48,894 bases of DNA, taken from contig NZ_CBQR020000176.1 of assembly GCF_000455485.1 (NCBI RefSeq), positions 1 through 48,894 of the forward strand, written 5' to 3'. The first letter of the stretch is position 1, and each line of letters begins with the position of its first letter. This DNA is from Gorillibacterium massiliense (lineage in GTDB: Bacteria; Bacillota; Bacilli; Paenibacillales; NBRC-103111). A model generated the notes under the pieces. That model was not told where the DNA came from. It did no database searches and was given only the letters and a program-made list of their open reading frames with translations. Both the position numbers and the translations under genes were made by a program. This document shows, piece after piece, positions 32,608 to 42,274 of this stretch.

Positions 32608-33546
32608 ATGGGAGATCAAGCGCTTGAGCGTAAGGCCGAACAGAACCGGGAACTGAAAGAGCGGATTTTGCGGCTGAAAAAAGAGCGTAACGCCATCATC
32701 TTGGCTCATTACTACCAGAGGGACGAAATTCAGGAAATCGCTGATTTTCGTGGAGATTCTTTTCTTCTTGCGCAAAAGGCAGCCACAACGGATGCGGATG
32801 TCATCGTGTTCTGCGGCGTTCATTTCATGGGGGAAAGCGCGAAAATATTGGCTCCTGGCAAGACGGTTGTCATTCCGGATGAACGTGCGGGCTGCCCAAT
32901 GGCGGACATGGTCAATGTAGAAGGCCTGCGCGCATTGAAACGGCAGCATCCAGGCGCCACCGTTGTCGCTTACATCAACACTTCGGCTGACGTCAAAGCG
33001 GAAACCGACATTTGCTGTACATCGGCCAACGCTGTCAATGTGGTTAACTCGGTGGAATCGGACGAAGTGATATGGGTGCCCGATAAAAATTTGGGCGATT
33101 ATGTTTCAAAATTCACAAACAAGAAGATGATCATCTGGGAAGGGTATTGCAACACCCATGACATGCTGTCTGTCCGCGACGTCATGGAAATGAAGGCGCA
33201 ATATCCGAACGCTAAATTCGTAGTTCATCCCGAATGCCGACCTGAAGTCGTGAAGCTGGGGGATTTCGTAGGCAGCACAACGGCCATTCTCAAATATTGT
33301 CGGGAGTCGGACCATAAGGAATTCATTGTCGGAACCGAAGATGGAGTCGGCTACCAATTGCGAGTGGATAGCCCGGATAAAGAATTCCATTTTGCTTCGA
33401 AGTACCTGGTTTGCCCCAACATGAAGGTGAATAACCTTAAAAAAGTGGCCCGCTGCCTGGAGACGTTATCCCCGCAGATCCACGTTCCGGAATCGGTTGC
33501 CGCAAAAGCCATTCAATCGTTAGAGCGCATGCTGCAAGTGAAGTAG
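32608..33546 (+). CDS. nadA: Quinolinate synthase
   Basis: 312 residues. NadA condenses iminoaspartate with dihydroxyacetone phosphate to quinolinate using a [4Fe-4S] cluster. The three cluster cysteines fit the spacing of the short NadA type: Cys96 (RAGCPMAD), Cys181 (EGYCNTHD) and Cys269 (LVCPNMK). Also visible: ILAHYYQRDEIQEIADFRGD, FCGVHFMGESAKIL and YINTSADVKA. ATG 32608 has AAGGGTGG at 8 nt; in-frame GTG 32596 lies inside that site. A 10-bp hairpin (AGCGCATGCT/AGCATGCGCT) spans the stop codon. First gene of a nadABC cluster. Confidence 0.96.
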   Translation: MGDQALERKAEQNRELKERILRLKKERNAIILAHYYQRDEIQEIADFRGDSFLLAQKAATTDADVIVFCGVHFMGESAKILAPGKTVVIPDERAGCPMADMVNVEGLRALKRQHPGATVVAYINTSADVKAETDICCTSANAVNVVNSVESDEVIWVPDKNLGDYVSKFTNKKMIIWEGYCNTHDMLSVRDVMEMKAQYPNAKFVVHPECRPEVVKLGDFVGSTTAILKYCRESDHKEFIVGTEDGVGYQLRVDSPDKEFHFASKYLVCPNMKVNNLKKVARCLETLSPQIHVPESVAAKAIQSLERMLQVK

Positions 33547-33554
33547 CATGCGCT
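33524..33554 (+). other. Hairpin across the nadA stop codon
   Basis: AGCGCATGCT (33524-33533) and AGCATGCGCT (33545-33554) form a 10-bp stem with an 11-nt loop; only GCTTT follows. It may tune expression between nadA and nadB or stabilise the nadA mRNA. Confidence 0.6.
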
Positions 33555-33617
33555 GCTTTGCGTCATTTGGGGCGTAAACTTCGTGTTTATTTTCTATTTT
33601 ATATATTATAGAAACAG

Positions 33618-35285
33618 GTGAAGGCATTGATTCCTCGTTATTTGACAGATACGGACCCGGCATCGCTTCCCGTTCATGAAGCAGATGTCATCATCATCGG
33701 CTCCGGCGTCGCCGGTTTGTACACGGCCATTCGCTTGGCTGAGACGAAAAATGTTCTGATGATCACGAAAAAGGCGCTGCTTGAAAGCAACACCCGCTAC
33801 GCCCAGGGGGGAATTGCAGCGGTCATCTCCGATGAGGATTCCTTCGACTCCCATCTGCAGGACACGTTGTTTGCGGGAGCCGGGCTATGCAGCACGGAAG
33901 CCGTTGATGTGCTGGTTCACGAAGGACCAGATGGCGTGCGCGATTTGATCGGACTGGGTGCTCAGTTTGACAAAGAGAACGGCGAATTGGCGCTTACCCG
34001 GGAAGGGGCGCACAGTCAGCGGCGCATTTTGCATGCCCATGGCGATTCCACGGGTTTGGAAATTGTCCGGGCTTTGGCGGAAAAGGTGCTGCAGCATCCC
34101 CGCATCGAGCTGTGGAACGATCACTTCGTGATCGATCTGGTCACCGTAGACGGCGAATGCCGGGGCGCTATCGTGCAGCGGCCGGACGGCAGCCGGGTTT
34201 TAGCCAGGGGCGACGCAACGATATTATGTGCCGGCGGAGCCGGGCAATTGTTCCGCTACACCACTAATCCAGAGATCGCCACGGCGGACGGAATCGCTAT
34301 CGCTTATCGTGCCGGTGCGGATATCCGGGACGCAGAGTTTATCCAGTTTCATCCGACCGCTCTTTGCTATGCGGGAGCGCCGCGGTTTCTCATTTCCGAA
34401 GCCGTTCGGGGTGAAGGCGCAATCCTGCGCAACAGCAACGGGGAACGGTTCATGGAGCAGTATCATCCGCAGTTGGAATTAGCGCCGCGGGACATTGTTG
34501 CGAGGGCTATTGTAAGTGAAATGGAACGAACGAAAAATACGTTTGTCTATATAGATATAACCCATGAAGATCCGGAAATGGTTAAGAGCCGGTTTCCGAT
34601 GATTTACGACACGTGTCTCGAGTACGGTCTTGATATGACCACCGACTGGATTCCTGTGGCGCCGGCTGCCCATTATATGATGGGTGGGGTAAAAACCGAT
34701 TTGAACGGAGAGACTTCCGTTGCCCGGCTTTTTGCCTGCGGCGAAGTATCTTCTACCGGTGTGCATGGAGCCAATCGCTTAGCGAGCAACTCGCTGTCGG
34801 AAGCGATCGTTTTCGGCCGGAGAATCGTGAGTCAAATCCGCCAACTGCCTTCCATCTCCGATTTGCCCATTCCCCCGCTATCCGAGGAAGAAGCGGCGGC
34901 GAGCAGCGATTGGAGCGGTGCATCCAAGCATGGTAAGGAACCGCTGATGTCTCCTGTCATCGAACGCAGATTGAAGCTGCAAAAGGTGATGCTGCGCTGT
35001 GTAGGCTTGAAGCGGACGGCAGCCGGTTTGGAAAAAGGGCTGGAGGATATGAAGCGGCAGCTTTCCATTCTCGATGCCCAGCTTATCAGCCGCGAGGAAT
35101 TTGAATTTGCCAACATGCTGACGGTTTCGCTGATTAGCGGCGAGGCGGCCCTTGCCCGGGAGGAAAGCCGGGGCGGTCATTATCGGGAGGATTTTCCGGA
35201 GAGAGACGATCAGGTTTGGCGGAAGCATATCGTATTCAACCGGGTACATGGCAGATCGGAGGAGGCGATAGACCTTGAAGGATGA
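33618..35285 (+). CDS. nadB: L-aspartate oxidase
   Basis: 555 residues. An FAD-dependent flavoprotein oxidising L-aspartate to iminoaspartate, the first step of de novo NAD synthesis. Markers: dinucleotide fold DVIIIGSGVAGLYTA near 25-38, TRYAQGGIAAV near 57, HGDSTGLEIVRAL near 141, EFIQFHPTAL, a catalytic region SEAVRGEGAILRN, and HGANRLASNSLSEA near 379. The C-terminal helical domain near 430-540 is complete. The start at GTG 33618 has no strong Shine-Dalgarno; TTG 33627 would be too close to AGGTGAAGG. The gene lies 71 bp after nadA and probably shares its promoter. Confidence 0.96.
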   Translation: MKALIPRYLTDTDPASLPVHEADVIIIGSGVAGLYTAIRLAETKNVLMITKKALLESNTRYAQGGIAAVISDEDSFDSHLQDTLFAGAGLCSTEAVDVLVHEGPDGVRDLIGLGAQFDKENGELALTREGAHSQRRILHAHGDSTGLEIVRALAEKVLQHPRIELWNDHFVIDLVTVDGECRGAIVQRPDGSRVLARGDATILCAGGAGQLFRYTTNPEIATADGIAIAYRAGADIRDAEFIQFHPTALCYAGAPRFLISEAVRGEGAILRNSNGERFMEQYHPQLELAPRDIVARAIVSEMERTKNTFVYIDITHEDPEMVKSRFPMIYDTCLEYGLDMTTDWIPVAPAAHYMMGGVKTDLNGETSVARLFACGEVSSTGVHGANRLASNSLSEAIVFGRRIVSQIRQLPSISDLPIPPLSEEEAAASSDWSGASKHGKEPLMSPVIERRLKLQKVMLRCVGLKRTAAGLEKGLEDMKRQLSILDAQLISREEFEFANMLTVSLISGEAALAREESRGGHYREDFPERDDQVWRKHIVFNRVHGRSEEAIDLEG

Positions 35286-35337
35286 GCGGACACTTTTTTC
35301 TTCCTCCGAGACGAATGCGACTAGAGGAACGGGAATA

Positions 35338-36204
35338 ATGGAAATAAATAAAAAGAAGCTGGCGGAGCTAATCCGTGATTGGCTGGATGAGGATATCGGA
35401 TCGGGCGACGTGACGACGATGTCCACGATTCCCGCAGAAAACCGATCCGTCGGCATTATCCACGTGAAGGAAGATGGCGTCCTGGCTGGACTACCGGTGG
35501 CGGAAGCCGTCTTCCGCGTGGTCGACCCGGACCTGACGTTTGCAGCCAAGGCCGCCGAAGGCAGCCTTGTTGCCAAGGGTCAGGTTCTAGCCGAAGTCAC
35601 CGGCAGCACACGCAGCATCCTGCTGGGTGAGCGACTCGCCCTCAACCTGATGCAGCGGCTATCCGGCATCGCTACGCGCACCCGCGCGTTTGTCGATGCC
35701 TTGGAAGGGCTGCCGGTTCGGCTGGTCGACACCCGGAAGACAACGCCGGGCCACCGCATGCTGGAGAAATATGCGGTGCGGGTCGGCGGTGGCCACAACC
35801 ACCGGTTCGGCCTCTATGACGCCGTTATGATCAAGGACAATCACATCAAAGGCGCCGGCGGCATCACCCCAGCGGTGCAAGCAGCGCGGGAGCAAATTCC
35901 TCACACCATGAAGATCGAAGTGGAAGTGGAAAGCTTCGTCCAACTGGAGGAAGCCTTGGAAGCCGGCGCCGATATCATCATGCTGGACAACATGCCCCCT
36001 GCCTCCATGAAGGAAGCGGTACAACGCATCCGTGCCAAGGCGCCCCACATCACAACGGAAGCTTCAGGCAACGTTTCACTGGAAACTGTCCGGACCATTG
36101 CCGAAACCGGCATCGATGTCATTTCTGTCGGCCGGCTCACCTATTCTGTTCATGCACTCGATATCAGCCTCGACCTGAATGATCGAAAGGGGCGGCCGGA
36201 ATGA
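35338..36204 (+). CDS. nadC: Nicotinate-nucleotide pyrophosphorylase (quinolinate phosphoribosyltransferase)
   Basis: 288 residues from ATG 35338 ([20 protein letters not shown]). NadC joins quinolinate to PRPP giving nicotinate mononucleotide, CO2 and PPi. Signatures: [67 protein letters not shown] and [11 protein letters not shown] 35338 matches the usual NadC N-terminus and has GAGGA at 9 nt. An alternative TTG at 35275 has a better site (GGAGGAGG in the nadB end) and would add 21 Ser/Thr-rich residues and overlap nadB, so it should be considered. Confidence 0.95.
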   Translation: MEINKKKLAELIRDWLDEDIGSGDVTTMSTIPAENRSVGIIHVKEDGVLAGLPVAEAVFRVVDPDLTFAAKAAEGSLVAKGQVLAEVTGSTRSILLGERLALNLMQRLSGIATRTRAFVDALEGLPVRLVDTRKTTPGHRMLEKYAVRVGGGHNHRFGLYDAVMIKDNHIKGAGGITPAVQAAREQIPHTMKIEVEVESFVQLEEALEAGADIIMLDNMPPASMKEAVQRIRAKAPHITTEASGNVSLETVRTIAETGIDVISVGRLTYSVHALDISLDLNDRKGRPE

Positions 36205-36965
36205 TTCTGGTTGTGGATGTTGGCAACACCAACATCGTATTGGGCATTTACGAGGGGAAGCAGCTGCTGCATCACTGGCGGCTCAGCACCAATCGTTCCG
36301 CCACCGTCGATGAATATGGCATGACGGTGTTCAACCTGTTTCAGCATGCGGGAATCCGGATCGATCAGGTGGAGGGAGTCATCGTTTCCTCCGTTGTTCC
36401 GCCGCTCATGAACGTTTTGGAAAGTTTAATCAGCAAATACGTGAAGCGCACGCCCATGGTCATCGGGCCGGGCATTCGCACCGGTTTGAATATCCGTTAT
36501 GAGAACCCGCGGGAAGTGGGAGCGGACCGGATTGTCAATGCAGTGGCGGGCATCGAATTGTACGGGGCGCCGCTCATCATTGTCGACTTTGGAACGGCGA
36601 CGACCTTCGATTATATTGACGAACGGGCTCAATATATCGGCGGAGCTATTGCCCCGGGTATCGGAATATCGGCCGAGGCGTTGTATCAGCGGGCAGCCAA
36701 GTTGCCCCGCATCGAGCTGGCGAAGCCGAAGAGCGTTATCGGACGCAATTCCGTCGCATCGATGCAAGCCGGCATTGTTTTCGGCTTCGCCGGGCAGGTG
36801 GACGGCATCGTAACCCGCATTCGCGAGGAGTTTAAGACGAATCCCCGGGTTGTAGCAACAGGCGGGATGGCGGAAATGATCGCTCCCGAATCCCGAACCA
36901 TCGAAGAAGTGAACCCGTTATTGACGTTGGAAGGCTTGCGAATTATATACGAACGGAATATGTAA
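36201..36965 (+). CDS. coaX: Type III pantothenate kinase
   Basis: 254 residues of the ASKHA fold: [19 protein letters not shown] (phosphate-1 motif), then [26 protein letters not shown] (phosphate-2), [20 protein letters not shown] and ATGGMAEMI. Unlike CoaA it needs a monovalent cation and is not feedback-inhibited by CoA. It phosphorylates pantothenate, the first CoA step. It overlaps nadC by four bases (ATGA), so it belongs to the nad operon. GGGG-rich site before the ATG. Confidence 0.96.
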   Translation: MILVVDVGNTNIVLGIYEGKQLLHHWRLSTNRSATVDEYGMTVFNLFQHAGIRIDQVEGVIVSSVVPPLMNVLESLISKYVKRTPMVIGPGIRTGLNIRYENPREVGADRIVNAVAGIELYGAPLIIVDFGTATTFDYIDERAQYIGGAIAPGIGISAEALYQRAAKLPRIELAKPKSVIGRNSVASMQAGIVFGFAGQVDGIVTRIREEFKTNPRVVATGGMAEMIAPESRTIEEVNPLLTLEGLRIIYERNM

Positions 36966-37012
36966 AGGTTATTTGGAAAACAAATACACAACTTAGAATA
37001 TAGAGGTGGATC

Positions 37013-37879
37013 ATGAACGACCATTTGATCCGGGCCACCGCACTTGGCGGAAAAGTCCGGGCTTTTGCCGCGCTGACAACGGGCATTGTCAATGAACTGC
37101 AAAGAAGACATCAAGCTTCTCCCGTCGCGATTGCGGCTTTAGGCCGTACCGTAACGGCGGGCGCCATGATGGGGGCGATGCTGAAAGGCGACGAGCGCCT
37201 GACGCTGCAAATCAAGGGAGATGGCCCTGTTGGCCAAATCGTCGTCGACGCCAATGCAAACGGTGAAGTGCGGGGTTATGTGGAAAATCCAGTTGTCGAC
37301 CTTCCGCTTAAGCCTAATGGCAAGCTGGACGTATCTGCGGCTGTTGGCGAAGGGTTTCTTTATGTGACGAAGGATTTGGGATTGAAGGAGCCTTACCAAG
37401 GCAGTACCCCTATCGTTTCCGGGGAAATTGCCGACGATTTTACGTATTATTTTGCTAAGTCAGAACAAACTCCATCTGCCGTTGCCCTCGGGGTGCTGGT
37501 GGATGTGGACTACAAAATCAAAGCCTCCGGCGGCTTTATTTTGCAGCTCTTGCCTGGTCTGGATGAGGAAGAAATTGAAGAGATGGAACGCAAGCTGGCG
37601 TCCCTCAAGCCGGTTACTACGCTGCTTGATCAAGGTGCAACTTTGGAAGAAATTCTTTCGTCAGTTGTGGAGGGGGTTCAGGTCCTGGAGACGATGGATC
37701 TGGTCTTCAAATGCCGCTGCTCCCAAGAAAGAGTGGAACAAACGCTGATCAGTCTGGGGAAAGACGAACTGAACGCGATTTTGGAAGAAGACGGGCAAAC
37801 GGAAATCGTATGCCACTTCTGCAATGAGGCGTATCATTTTTCGGAACAGGAAATAAAGGGTCTACTAGACAAAATGTAA
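37013..37879 (+). CDS. hslO: Hsp33 redox-regulated holdase chaperone
   Basis: 288 residues. The N-terminal chaperone domain has MNDHLIRATALGGKVRAFAA, and NPVVDLPLKPNGKLDVSAAV and SGEIADDFTYYFAKSEQTPS. The C-terminal redox switch has the four zinc cysteines as CRC (Cys234, Cys236) and CHFC (Cys267, Cys270). Oxidation releases zinc and unfolds the linker, turning the protein into an ATP-independent holdase. AGAGGTGG precedes the ATG. coaX-hslO is the conserved Bacillus order. Confidence 0.96.
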   Translation: MNDHLIRATALGGKVRAFAALTTGIVNELQRRHQASPVAIAALGRTVTAGAMMGAMLKGDERLTLQIKGDGPVGQIVVDANANGEVRGYVENPVVDLPLKPNGKLDVSAAVGEGFLYVTKDLGLKEPYQGSTPIVSGEIADDFTYYFAKSEQTPSAVALGVLVDVDYKIKASGGFILQLLPGLDEEEIEEMERKLASLKPVTTLLDQGATLEEILSSVVEGVQVLETMDLVFKCRCSQERVEQTLISLGKDELNAILEEDGQTEIVCHFCNEAYHFSEQEIKGLLDKM

Positions 37880-37938
37880 GGGATAAGGCGGCATCATGTT
37901 ATGGGATGGGGCATGAAGCGTCCGACCGGGGGATGGAA

Positions 37939-38886
37939 ATGAGAAACGTCAAACTGTTATGGGGTACGATCGTTCTGCTTGTCGCGATATGTCTGGTGCT
38001 GGCACGTATGGCTAATCTCCGGGCAGATCGGGTTCTCCCTCCAGCAGTGGAGGATGAAAGAGCGGCCGTCGTGGCTGTTATCGGCGATAAAGAGATAAAT
38101 GCCGGTGCTCTGCAGGATAAGGTTTATCAAAAATACAGCCAGCAGCAGTTGAATCAAATGCTGGATCGGAAGGCTCTGGAATTGGAAGCGGCAGCCCGCA
38201 GCATACAAGTCGGCGATGACGAGATCAACAAAGAACTCACCACCATGATGGAAGGCTATAATAGCGAGGACGAATTTTACAGCGCCATGTTGGAACAGGT
38301 GGGGATGAGCCGGGACGAACTGCGGGAGGATGTCTTTTACAAGCTGCTTTCGGAAAAGTTGGTTACGGCAGATATTGTTGTTAGCGATGCGGAAATTGAT
38401 GATTACTTCACCGCACACCCCGAGGAGTTCGGCGATACGGTGCAGCTCCGGCTGCAGCAAATTATCAACGAAACGCTGGAACAGGCGGACCGGACCTACG
38501 AGCTAGCCCAGCAAGGCGGAGATTTTTCCGTTCTTGCGAAGGAACGGTCGCTCGACGTAAACACGGCCAATGACGGCGGCGATCTCGGCTGGGTAGACGA
38601 GAATGATCCATTTGTCCCCATGCCGATTATGAAGGCGGCTCAAACTATGGAAATCGGTGAGATCAGCAAGCCGCTGAAAATCGATGCAGGCTACGCGGTG
38701 ATTCGCTTGTCGGACCGCAAGACCGTAAACAAGGGCTCCCAGCAAGAGCTGCGGGAGAAGGTGCGCCAGCAACTGGCCTTGCAAAAAGCAACGCCAATCA
38801 ACGAATATATCGATTCCTTGCGAATAAAATACAATGCCCGGATTCTAGCCCCCGAAACGAATACCACTCCCTCTCCAAGCCAATAA
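37939..38886 (+). CDS. YacD/PrsA-like membrane-anchored peptidyl-prolyl cis-trans isomerase
   Basis: 315 residues. An N-terminal uncleaved signal anchor (LLWGTIVLLVAICLVLARMA, about 5-24) is followed by a SurA/PrsA-type helical domain near 45-165, then a parvulin (PpiC) domain near 170-270 with QLRLQQIINETLEQADRTYE, DFSVLAKERS and GDLGWVDENDPFVP. There is no lipobox, unlike PrsA. It probably helps fold secreted proteins at the outer membrane face. ATG 37939 is preferred, with GGGGG at 6 nt; in-frame ATGs 37906 and 37933 are possible. The C-terminus is a short Thr/Pro/Ser tail. Sits where B. subtilis has yacD. Confidence 0.9.
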   Translation: MRNVKLLWGTIVLLVAICLVLARMANLRADRVLPPAVEDERAAVVAVIGDKEINAGALQDKVYQKYSQQQLNQMLDRKALELEAAARSIQVGDDEINKELTTMMEGYNSEDEFYSAMLEQVGMSRDELREDVFYKLLSEKLVTADIVVSDAEIDDYFTAHPEEFGDTVQLRLQQIINETLEQADRTYELAQQGGDFSVLAKERSLDVNTANDGGDLGWVDENDPFVPMPIMKAAQTMEIGEISKPLKIDAGYAVIRLSDRKTVNKGSQQELREKVRQQLALQKATPINEYIDSLRIKYNARILAPETNTTPSPSQ

Positions 38887-38891
38887 TTCAG

Positions 38892-38920
38892 TTGACAAGG
38901 TTCGCTTTGGTTGCTAATAT
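38892..38920 (+). promoter_or_regulatory. Sigma-A promoter of cysK
   Basis: TTGACA (38892-38897), 17 bp, TAATAT (38915-38920), 48 bp before the start. Nothing clearly matching a CymR box was found. Confidence 0.82.
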
Positions 38921-38968
38921 TATAAATACCTACTGGATTACTCGGAAATATAGAGGAGGATGTTTAAT

Positions 38969-39907
38969 ATGGCGAAGTTAGTGCAAAGCGTAACGGAATT
39001 GATTGGCGATACGCCCCTTGTCCGTTTGAATCGGGTTGTTCCGGAAGACAGCGCGGAAATCTATTTGAAACTTGAATACCAAAACCCTGGCGCCAGCGTC
39101 AAAGACCGTATTGCCATCAGCATGATCGAAGTGGCTGAGCAAGAAGGCAAGCTGAAACCGGGAGATACGATTATCGAGCCGACCAGCGGAAACACGGGTA
39201 TCGGGCTTGCCATGGTGGCAGCAGCTAAGGGCTACAAGGCCATTCTGGTTATGCCGGAAACGATGAGCTTGGAACGGCGCAATCTGCTTCGCGCTTACGG
39301 TGCGGAGCTGGTTTTGACTCCCGGAGCAGAAGGCATGAAAGGCGCAATCAAACGTGCAGAAGAAATTCAAGCGGAAAATCCGGGATACTTCATCCCGCAG
39401 CAATTTAAAAATCCTGCTAACGTTAAAGTTCACCGGGAAACCACCGGTCCGGAAATCGTGGAAGCGATCAAATCCCACGACGGCAAACTGGACGCCTTTA
39501 TTGCCGGCATCGGCACTGGCGGCACCATTACCGGTGCAGGCACCGTTTTGAAAGAAAACTTCCCGAACATTAAAATCTATGCCGTTGAGCCGGCTGCATC
39601 TCCTGTTCTCTCTGGCGGCAAACCGGGACCTCACAAGATCCAAGGTATCGGCGCAGGTTTTGTGCCGGACATTCTCAACACCTCCATCTATGATGAAATC
39701 ATCCAGGTTGAAAATGATGACGCTTTTGAAACTTCCCGCCGTGTTGCCAAGGAAGAAGGCATTTTGGGCGGTATCTCTTCCGGCGCCGCGATCTTCGCCG
39801 CGCTGAAGGTTGCAAAGGAACTGGGCAAAGGCAAACGTGTCGTAGCGATTATCCCGAGTAATGGCGAACGTTACCTGAGCACCCCGCTCTACAATTTCGA
39901 AAACTAA
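38969..39907 (+). CDS. cysK: Cysteine synthase (O-acetylserine sulfhydrylase)
   Basis: 312 residues of the PLP fold-type II family. The PLP lysine lies in [16 protein letters not shown]; the phosphate loop and substrate loop are [18 protein letters not shown] and [17 protein letters not shown]; near the end is [13 protein letters not shown]. It makes cysteine from O-acetylserine and sulfide. ATG 38969 has AGGAGG at 9 nt; in-frame ATG 38960 directly touches that site. Own promoter and very strong terminator, so monocistronic. Confidence 0.96.
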   Translation: MAKLVQSVTELIGDTPLVRLNRVVPEDSAEIYLKLEYQNPGASVKDRIAISMIEVAEQEGKLKPGDTIIEPTSGNTGIGLAMVAAAKGYKAILVMPETMSLERRNLLRAYGAELVLTPGAEGMKGAIKRAEEIQAENPGYFIPQQFKNPANVKVHRETTGPEIVEAIKSHDGKLDAFIAGIGTGGTITGAGTVLKENFPNIKIYAVEPAASPVLSGGKPGPHKIQGIGAGFVPDILNTSIYDEIIQVENDDAFETSRRVAKEEGILGGISSGAAIFAALKVAKELGKGKRVVAIIPSNGERYLSTPLYNFEN

Positions 39908-39923
39908 TCCGTATGGATGCGAT

Positions 39924-40011
39924 TGACCTCCTTTGGGGCTTTTGGATTACCCGGGAAAATCATCACGAGTGACTTTCCCGGGTACGACTCAAGCCCCTCG
40001 GGAGGTCTTTT
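39924..40011 (+). terminator. Long interrupted hairpin terminator between cysK and pabB
   Basis: Three stacked helices: GACCTCC/GGAGGTC, GGGGCTT/AAGCCCC and TACCCGGGAAA/TTTCCCGGGTA, with a 15-nt loop and TTTTT after it. Far larger than the usual terminator; it lies 22 bp before the pabB start. Confidence 0.88.
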
Positions 40012-40032
40012 TCATACAAAAGGAAATGGTTG

Positions 40033-41661
40033 GTGACAACGTTGCAGTTGACGAGTTGGGGAGAATGGGTGGAATGGGCCTGTGCAGGTTGGACGATGCT
40101 CCCTTACGTGCAAGGTTATGATCTGAAGGAAGGCGAAACACTTCCGACGGAATGGTCTGGCTTGTGGAGGATCGCCGGGAATGACGAGGCTTTCGTTTGG
40201 GAAAGTGGCAAGGACGGCCGATATACGTTTTTCGGCTTCTCTCCCGCTTCCGTCATACAAGGCAAAGGCAATCATGCGGTCATTCGGGAAAAAGGAATGC
40301 GTCTAAAACGGGAAGGGAAGCCTCTCGACGTGGTACGGGAGTGGATGGCGCCGTACCGCTCACCGCAAGTGGACGGGCTGCCCAAATGGCTAGGGGGCTG
40401 CGCCGGATTTTTCGGTTACGATCTGGTTCGTTCCTTGGAACGGTTGCCGATGCTGGCGGCGGAGGATGGGGACTTTGCCGGTTTTCCCGATTATGCATTC
40501 ATGCGCATCGAACGGCTGTGGATCATCGATCACCGGGAAAGTCGCCTCTTTTGCGCCGTTCATCAATCGGTCCCCCGTAGCGCCTCGGAGAACCCGGGAG
40601 CTTCCTCCGCATCGACTACAGATGAAGCTCAACTTTCTCACTTATTTGCGGAATCCAGGGCGGCTGCCGATGAAATGAAGCGTTTATGGGATGAGATCAT
40701 AGCCGCGGGTCGCGAGCCATCCGCTATGGCGCGATACCGCAGCCGGCAAAAAGCAGTGCGTTCCGGCGAGCCTCCAGGCGAATCTTTACCCTTATCCCGA
40801 GTCAAACGCGCATTCGATGAACCGGGCTTCGTTTCGGCTGTTCGCCGCATCCAAGATTACATCCGCGCGGGCGACGTCTTCCAAGTGAATTTGTCCGTCC
40901 GTCAAACCTTCCAATTGCACTCTTCCCCTGAAGCCGTCTATGAATGGTTACGGGTTGTTAATCCGTCTCCCTATATGGGAATGCTCCGCTTTCCGGATTA
41001 TCAACTGGTCAGTGCTTCGCCGGAGCTTTTGGTACAGAAGGAAGGGGCGCGGCTGCGCACCCGGCCTATTGCCGGAACTCGCCGCCGCGGGTTAACGCCG
41101 GAGGATGACGGGAGGCTCGCCACAGAATTGGCCGAAAGCGAAAAAGAACGGGCCGAGCATATCATGCTGGTTGACCTGGAACGAAACGATTTGGGGAAAA
41201 TTTGCGAATATGGCACCGTCAAAGTGGACGAGCTCATGGCCATCGAGCGGTATTCCCACGTCATGCACCTCGTATCCGAGGTGAGTGGAACGCTTGCGGC
41301 GGGAAAAGATGCCTTTGACGTCATAGCGGCGGTTTTTCCGGGCGGGACGATAACGGGGGCGCCGAAAGTCCGCACCATGGAAATCATCGAGGAACTGGAG
41401 CCTGTCCGCCGCGGCCCCTATACGGGCTCGATGGGTTGGATTGACTATAACGGCAATATGGAATTAAATATAGTCATACGCACACTGGCTGTTGCCGGCG
41501 GGAACGGCCACCTCCAGGCAGGGGCGGGAATCGTTATCGATTCCGTGCCGGAACGGGAGTACCGGGAGTCCATCAGTAAAGCCAAAGCTGTATGGCAGGC
41601 AGTCCAGTGGAGCGAAAGCGAGATCGATGACGGTACCGAATGCAACTCGGAAACGCCGTAA
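40033..41661 (+). CDS. pabB: Aminodeoxychorismate synthase component I (PabB)
   Basis: 542 residues from GTG 40033. N-terminal anthranilate-synthase-like domain (about 35-170; GGCAGFFGYDLVR) and C-terminal chorismate-binding domain (about 265-530; GDVFQVNLSVRQTF, TRPIAGTRRRG, AEHIMLVDLERNDLGKICE, GGTITGAPKVRTMEIIEELE). With PabA it converts chorismate and glutamine-derived ammonia to 4-amino-4-deoxychorismate. The PIxGT motif reads PIAGT, as in anthranilate synthase, instead of the PIKGT with a nucleophilic Lys of E. coli PabB. Gene context (pabA, pabC, folP) supports PabB. The start is uncertain: TTG 40030 and GTG 40033 share a weak AAAAGGAAA. Confidence 0.92.
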   Translation: MTTLQLTSWGEWVEWACAGWTMLPYVQGYDLKEGETLPTEWSGLWRIAGNDEAFVWESGKDGRYTFFGFSPASVIQGKGNHAVIREKGMRLKREGKPLDVVREWMAPYRSPQVDGLPKWLGGCAGFFGYDLVRSLERLPMLAAEDGDFAGFPDYAFMRIERLWIIDHRESRLFCAVHQSVPRSASENPGASSASTTDEAQLSHLFAESRAAADEMKRLWDEIIAAGREPSAMARYRSRQKAVRSGEPPGESLPLSRVKRAFDEPGFVSAVRRIQDYIRAGDVFQVNLSVRQTFQLHSSPEAVYEWLRVVNPSPYMGMLRFPDYQLVSASPELLVQKEGARLRTRPIAGTRRRGLTPEDDGRLATELAESEKERAEHIMLVDLERNDLGKICEYGTVKVDELMAIERYSHVMHLVSEVSGTLAAGKDAFDVIAAVFPGGTITGAPKVRTMEIIEELEPVRRGPYTGSMGWIDYNGNMELNIVIRTLAVAGGNGHLQAGAGIVIDSVPEREYRESISKAKAVWQAVQWSESEIDDGTECNSETP

Positions 41662-41690
41662 ATGGAATGTAAGAGAAAGGGGCGGCTCAC

Positions 41691-42272
41691 ATGATTTTGG
41701 TTATCGACAACTATGATTCATTCACATACAATCTGGTGCAATACTTAGGAGAATTGGGTGCCGAGGTTATCGTCCGCCGCAATGACGAAGTGGATCTGGC
41801 AGGGATTGAAGCGCTTCGTCCCGACCACCTTCTGATCTCTCCAGGGCCTTGCACTCCCAATGAGGCGGGAATCAGTCTCGCGGCCATCGGCCATTTTGTA
41901 GGGAAGCTTCCGATATTGGGGGTCTGTCTCGGCCATCAAGCCATCGGCCAAATCTTCGGCGGCGACGTGGTACGGGCGGATCGGCTGATGCACGGCAAAA
42001 CCTCGCCAATCCATCATGACGGCAAAACGCTGTTCACCGGATTGGACAATCCGTTTACGGCGACCCGCTATCACTCCCTTATCGTTAAAAAAGAAACGCT
42101 GCCCGCCGATCTGGAGATTAGCGCCTGGACGGAAGAGGGAGAAATCATGGGCTTGCGCCATAAAACCTATCAAGTGGAAGGCGTTCAGTTCCATCCGGAA
42201 TCGATCATTACGGAAAGCGGCAAGACCATTCTGCGCAATTTCCTGGCGCTTAAGGAAAAGGCGCAAGTTTAA
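41691..42272 (+). CDS. pabA: PabA/TrpG-type glutamine amidotransferase
   Basis: 193 residues, class-I GATase: [32 protein letters not shown], catalytic Cys in [12 protein letters not shown] (near 79) and His-Glu in [11 protein letters not shown] (near 168). It supplies ammonia to PabB; in Bacillus the same subunit also serves TrpE (amphibolic). AAAGGGGCGG precedes the ATG. It ends 2 bp before pabC. Confidence 0.95.
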   Translation: MILVIDNYDSFTYNLVQYLGELGAEVIVRRNDEVDLAGIEALRPDHLLISPGPCTPNEAGISLAAIGHFVGKLPILGVCLGHQAIGQIFGGDVVRADRLMHGKTSPIHHDGKTLFTGLDNPFTATRYHSLIVKKETLPADLEISAWTEEGEIMGLRHKTYQVEGVQFHPESIITESGKTILRNFLALKEKAQV

Positions 42273-42274
42273 CG

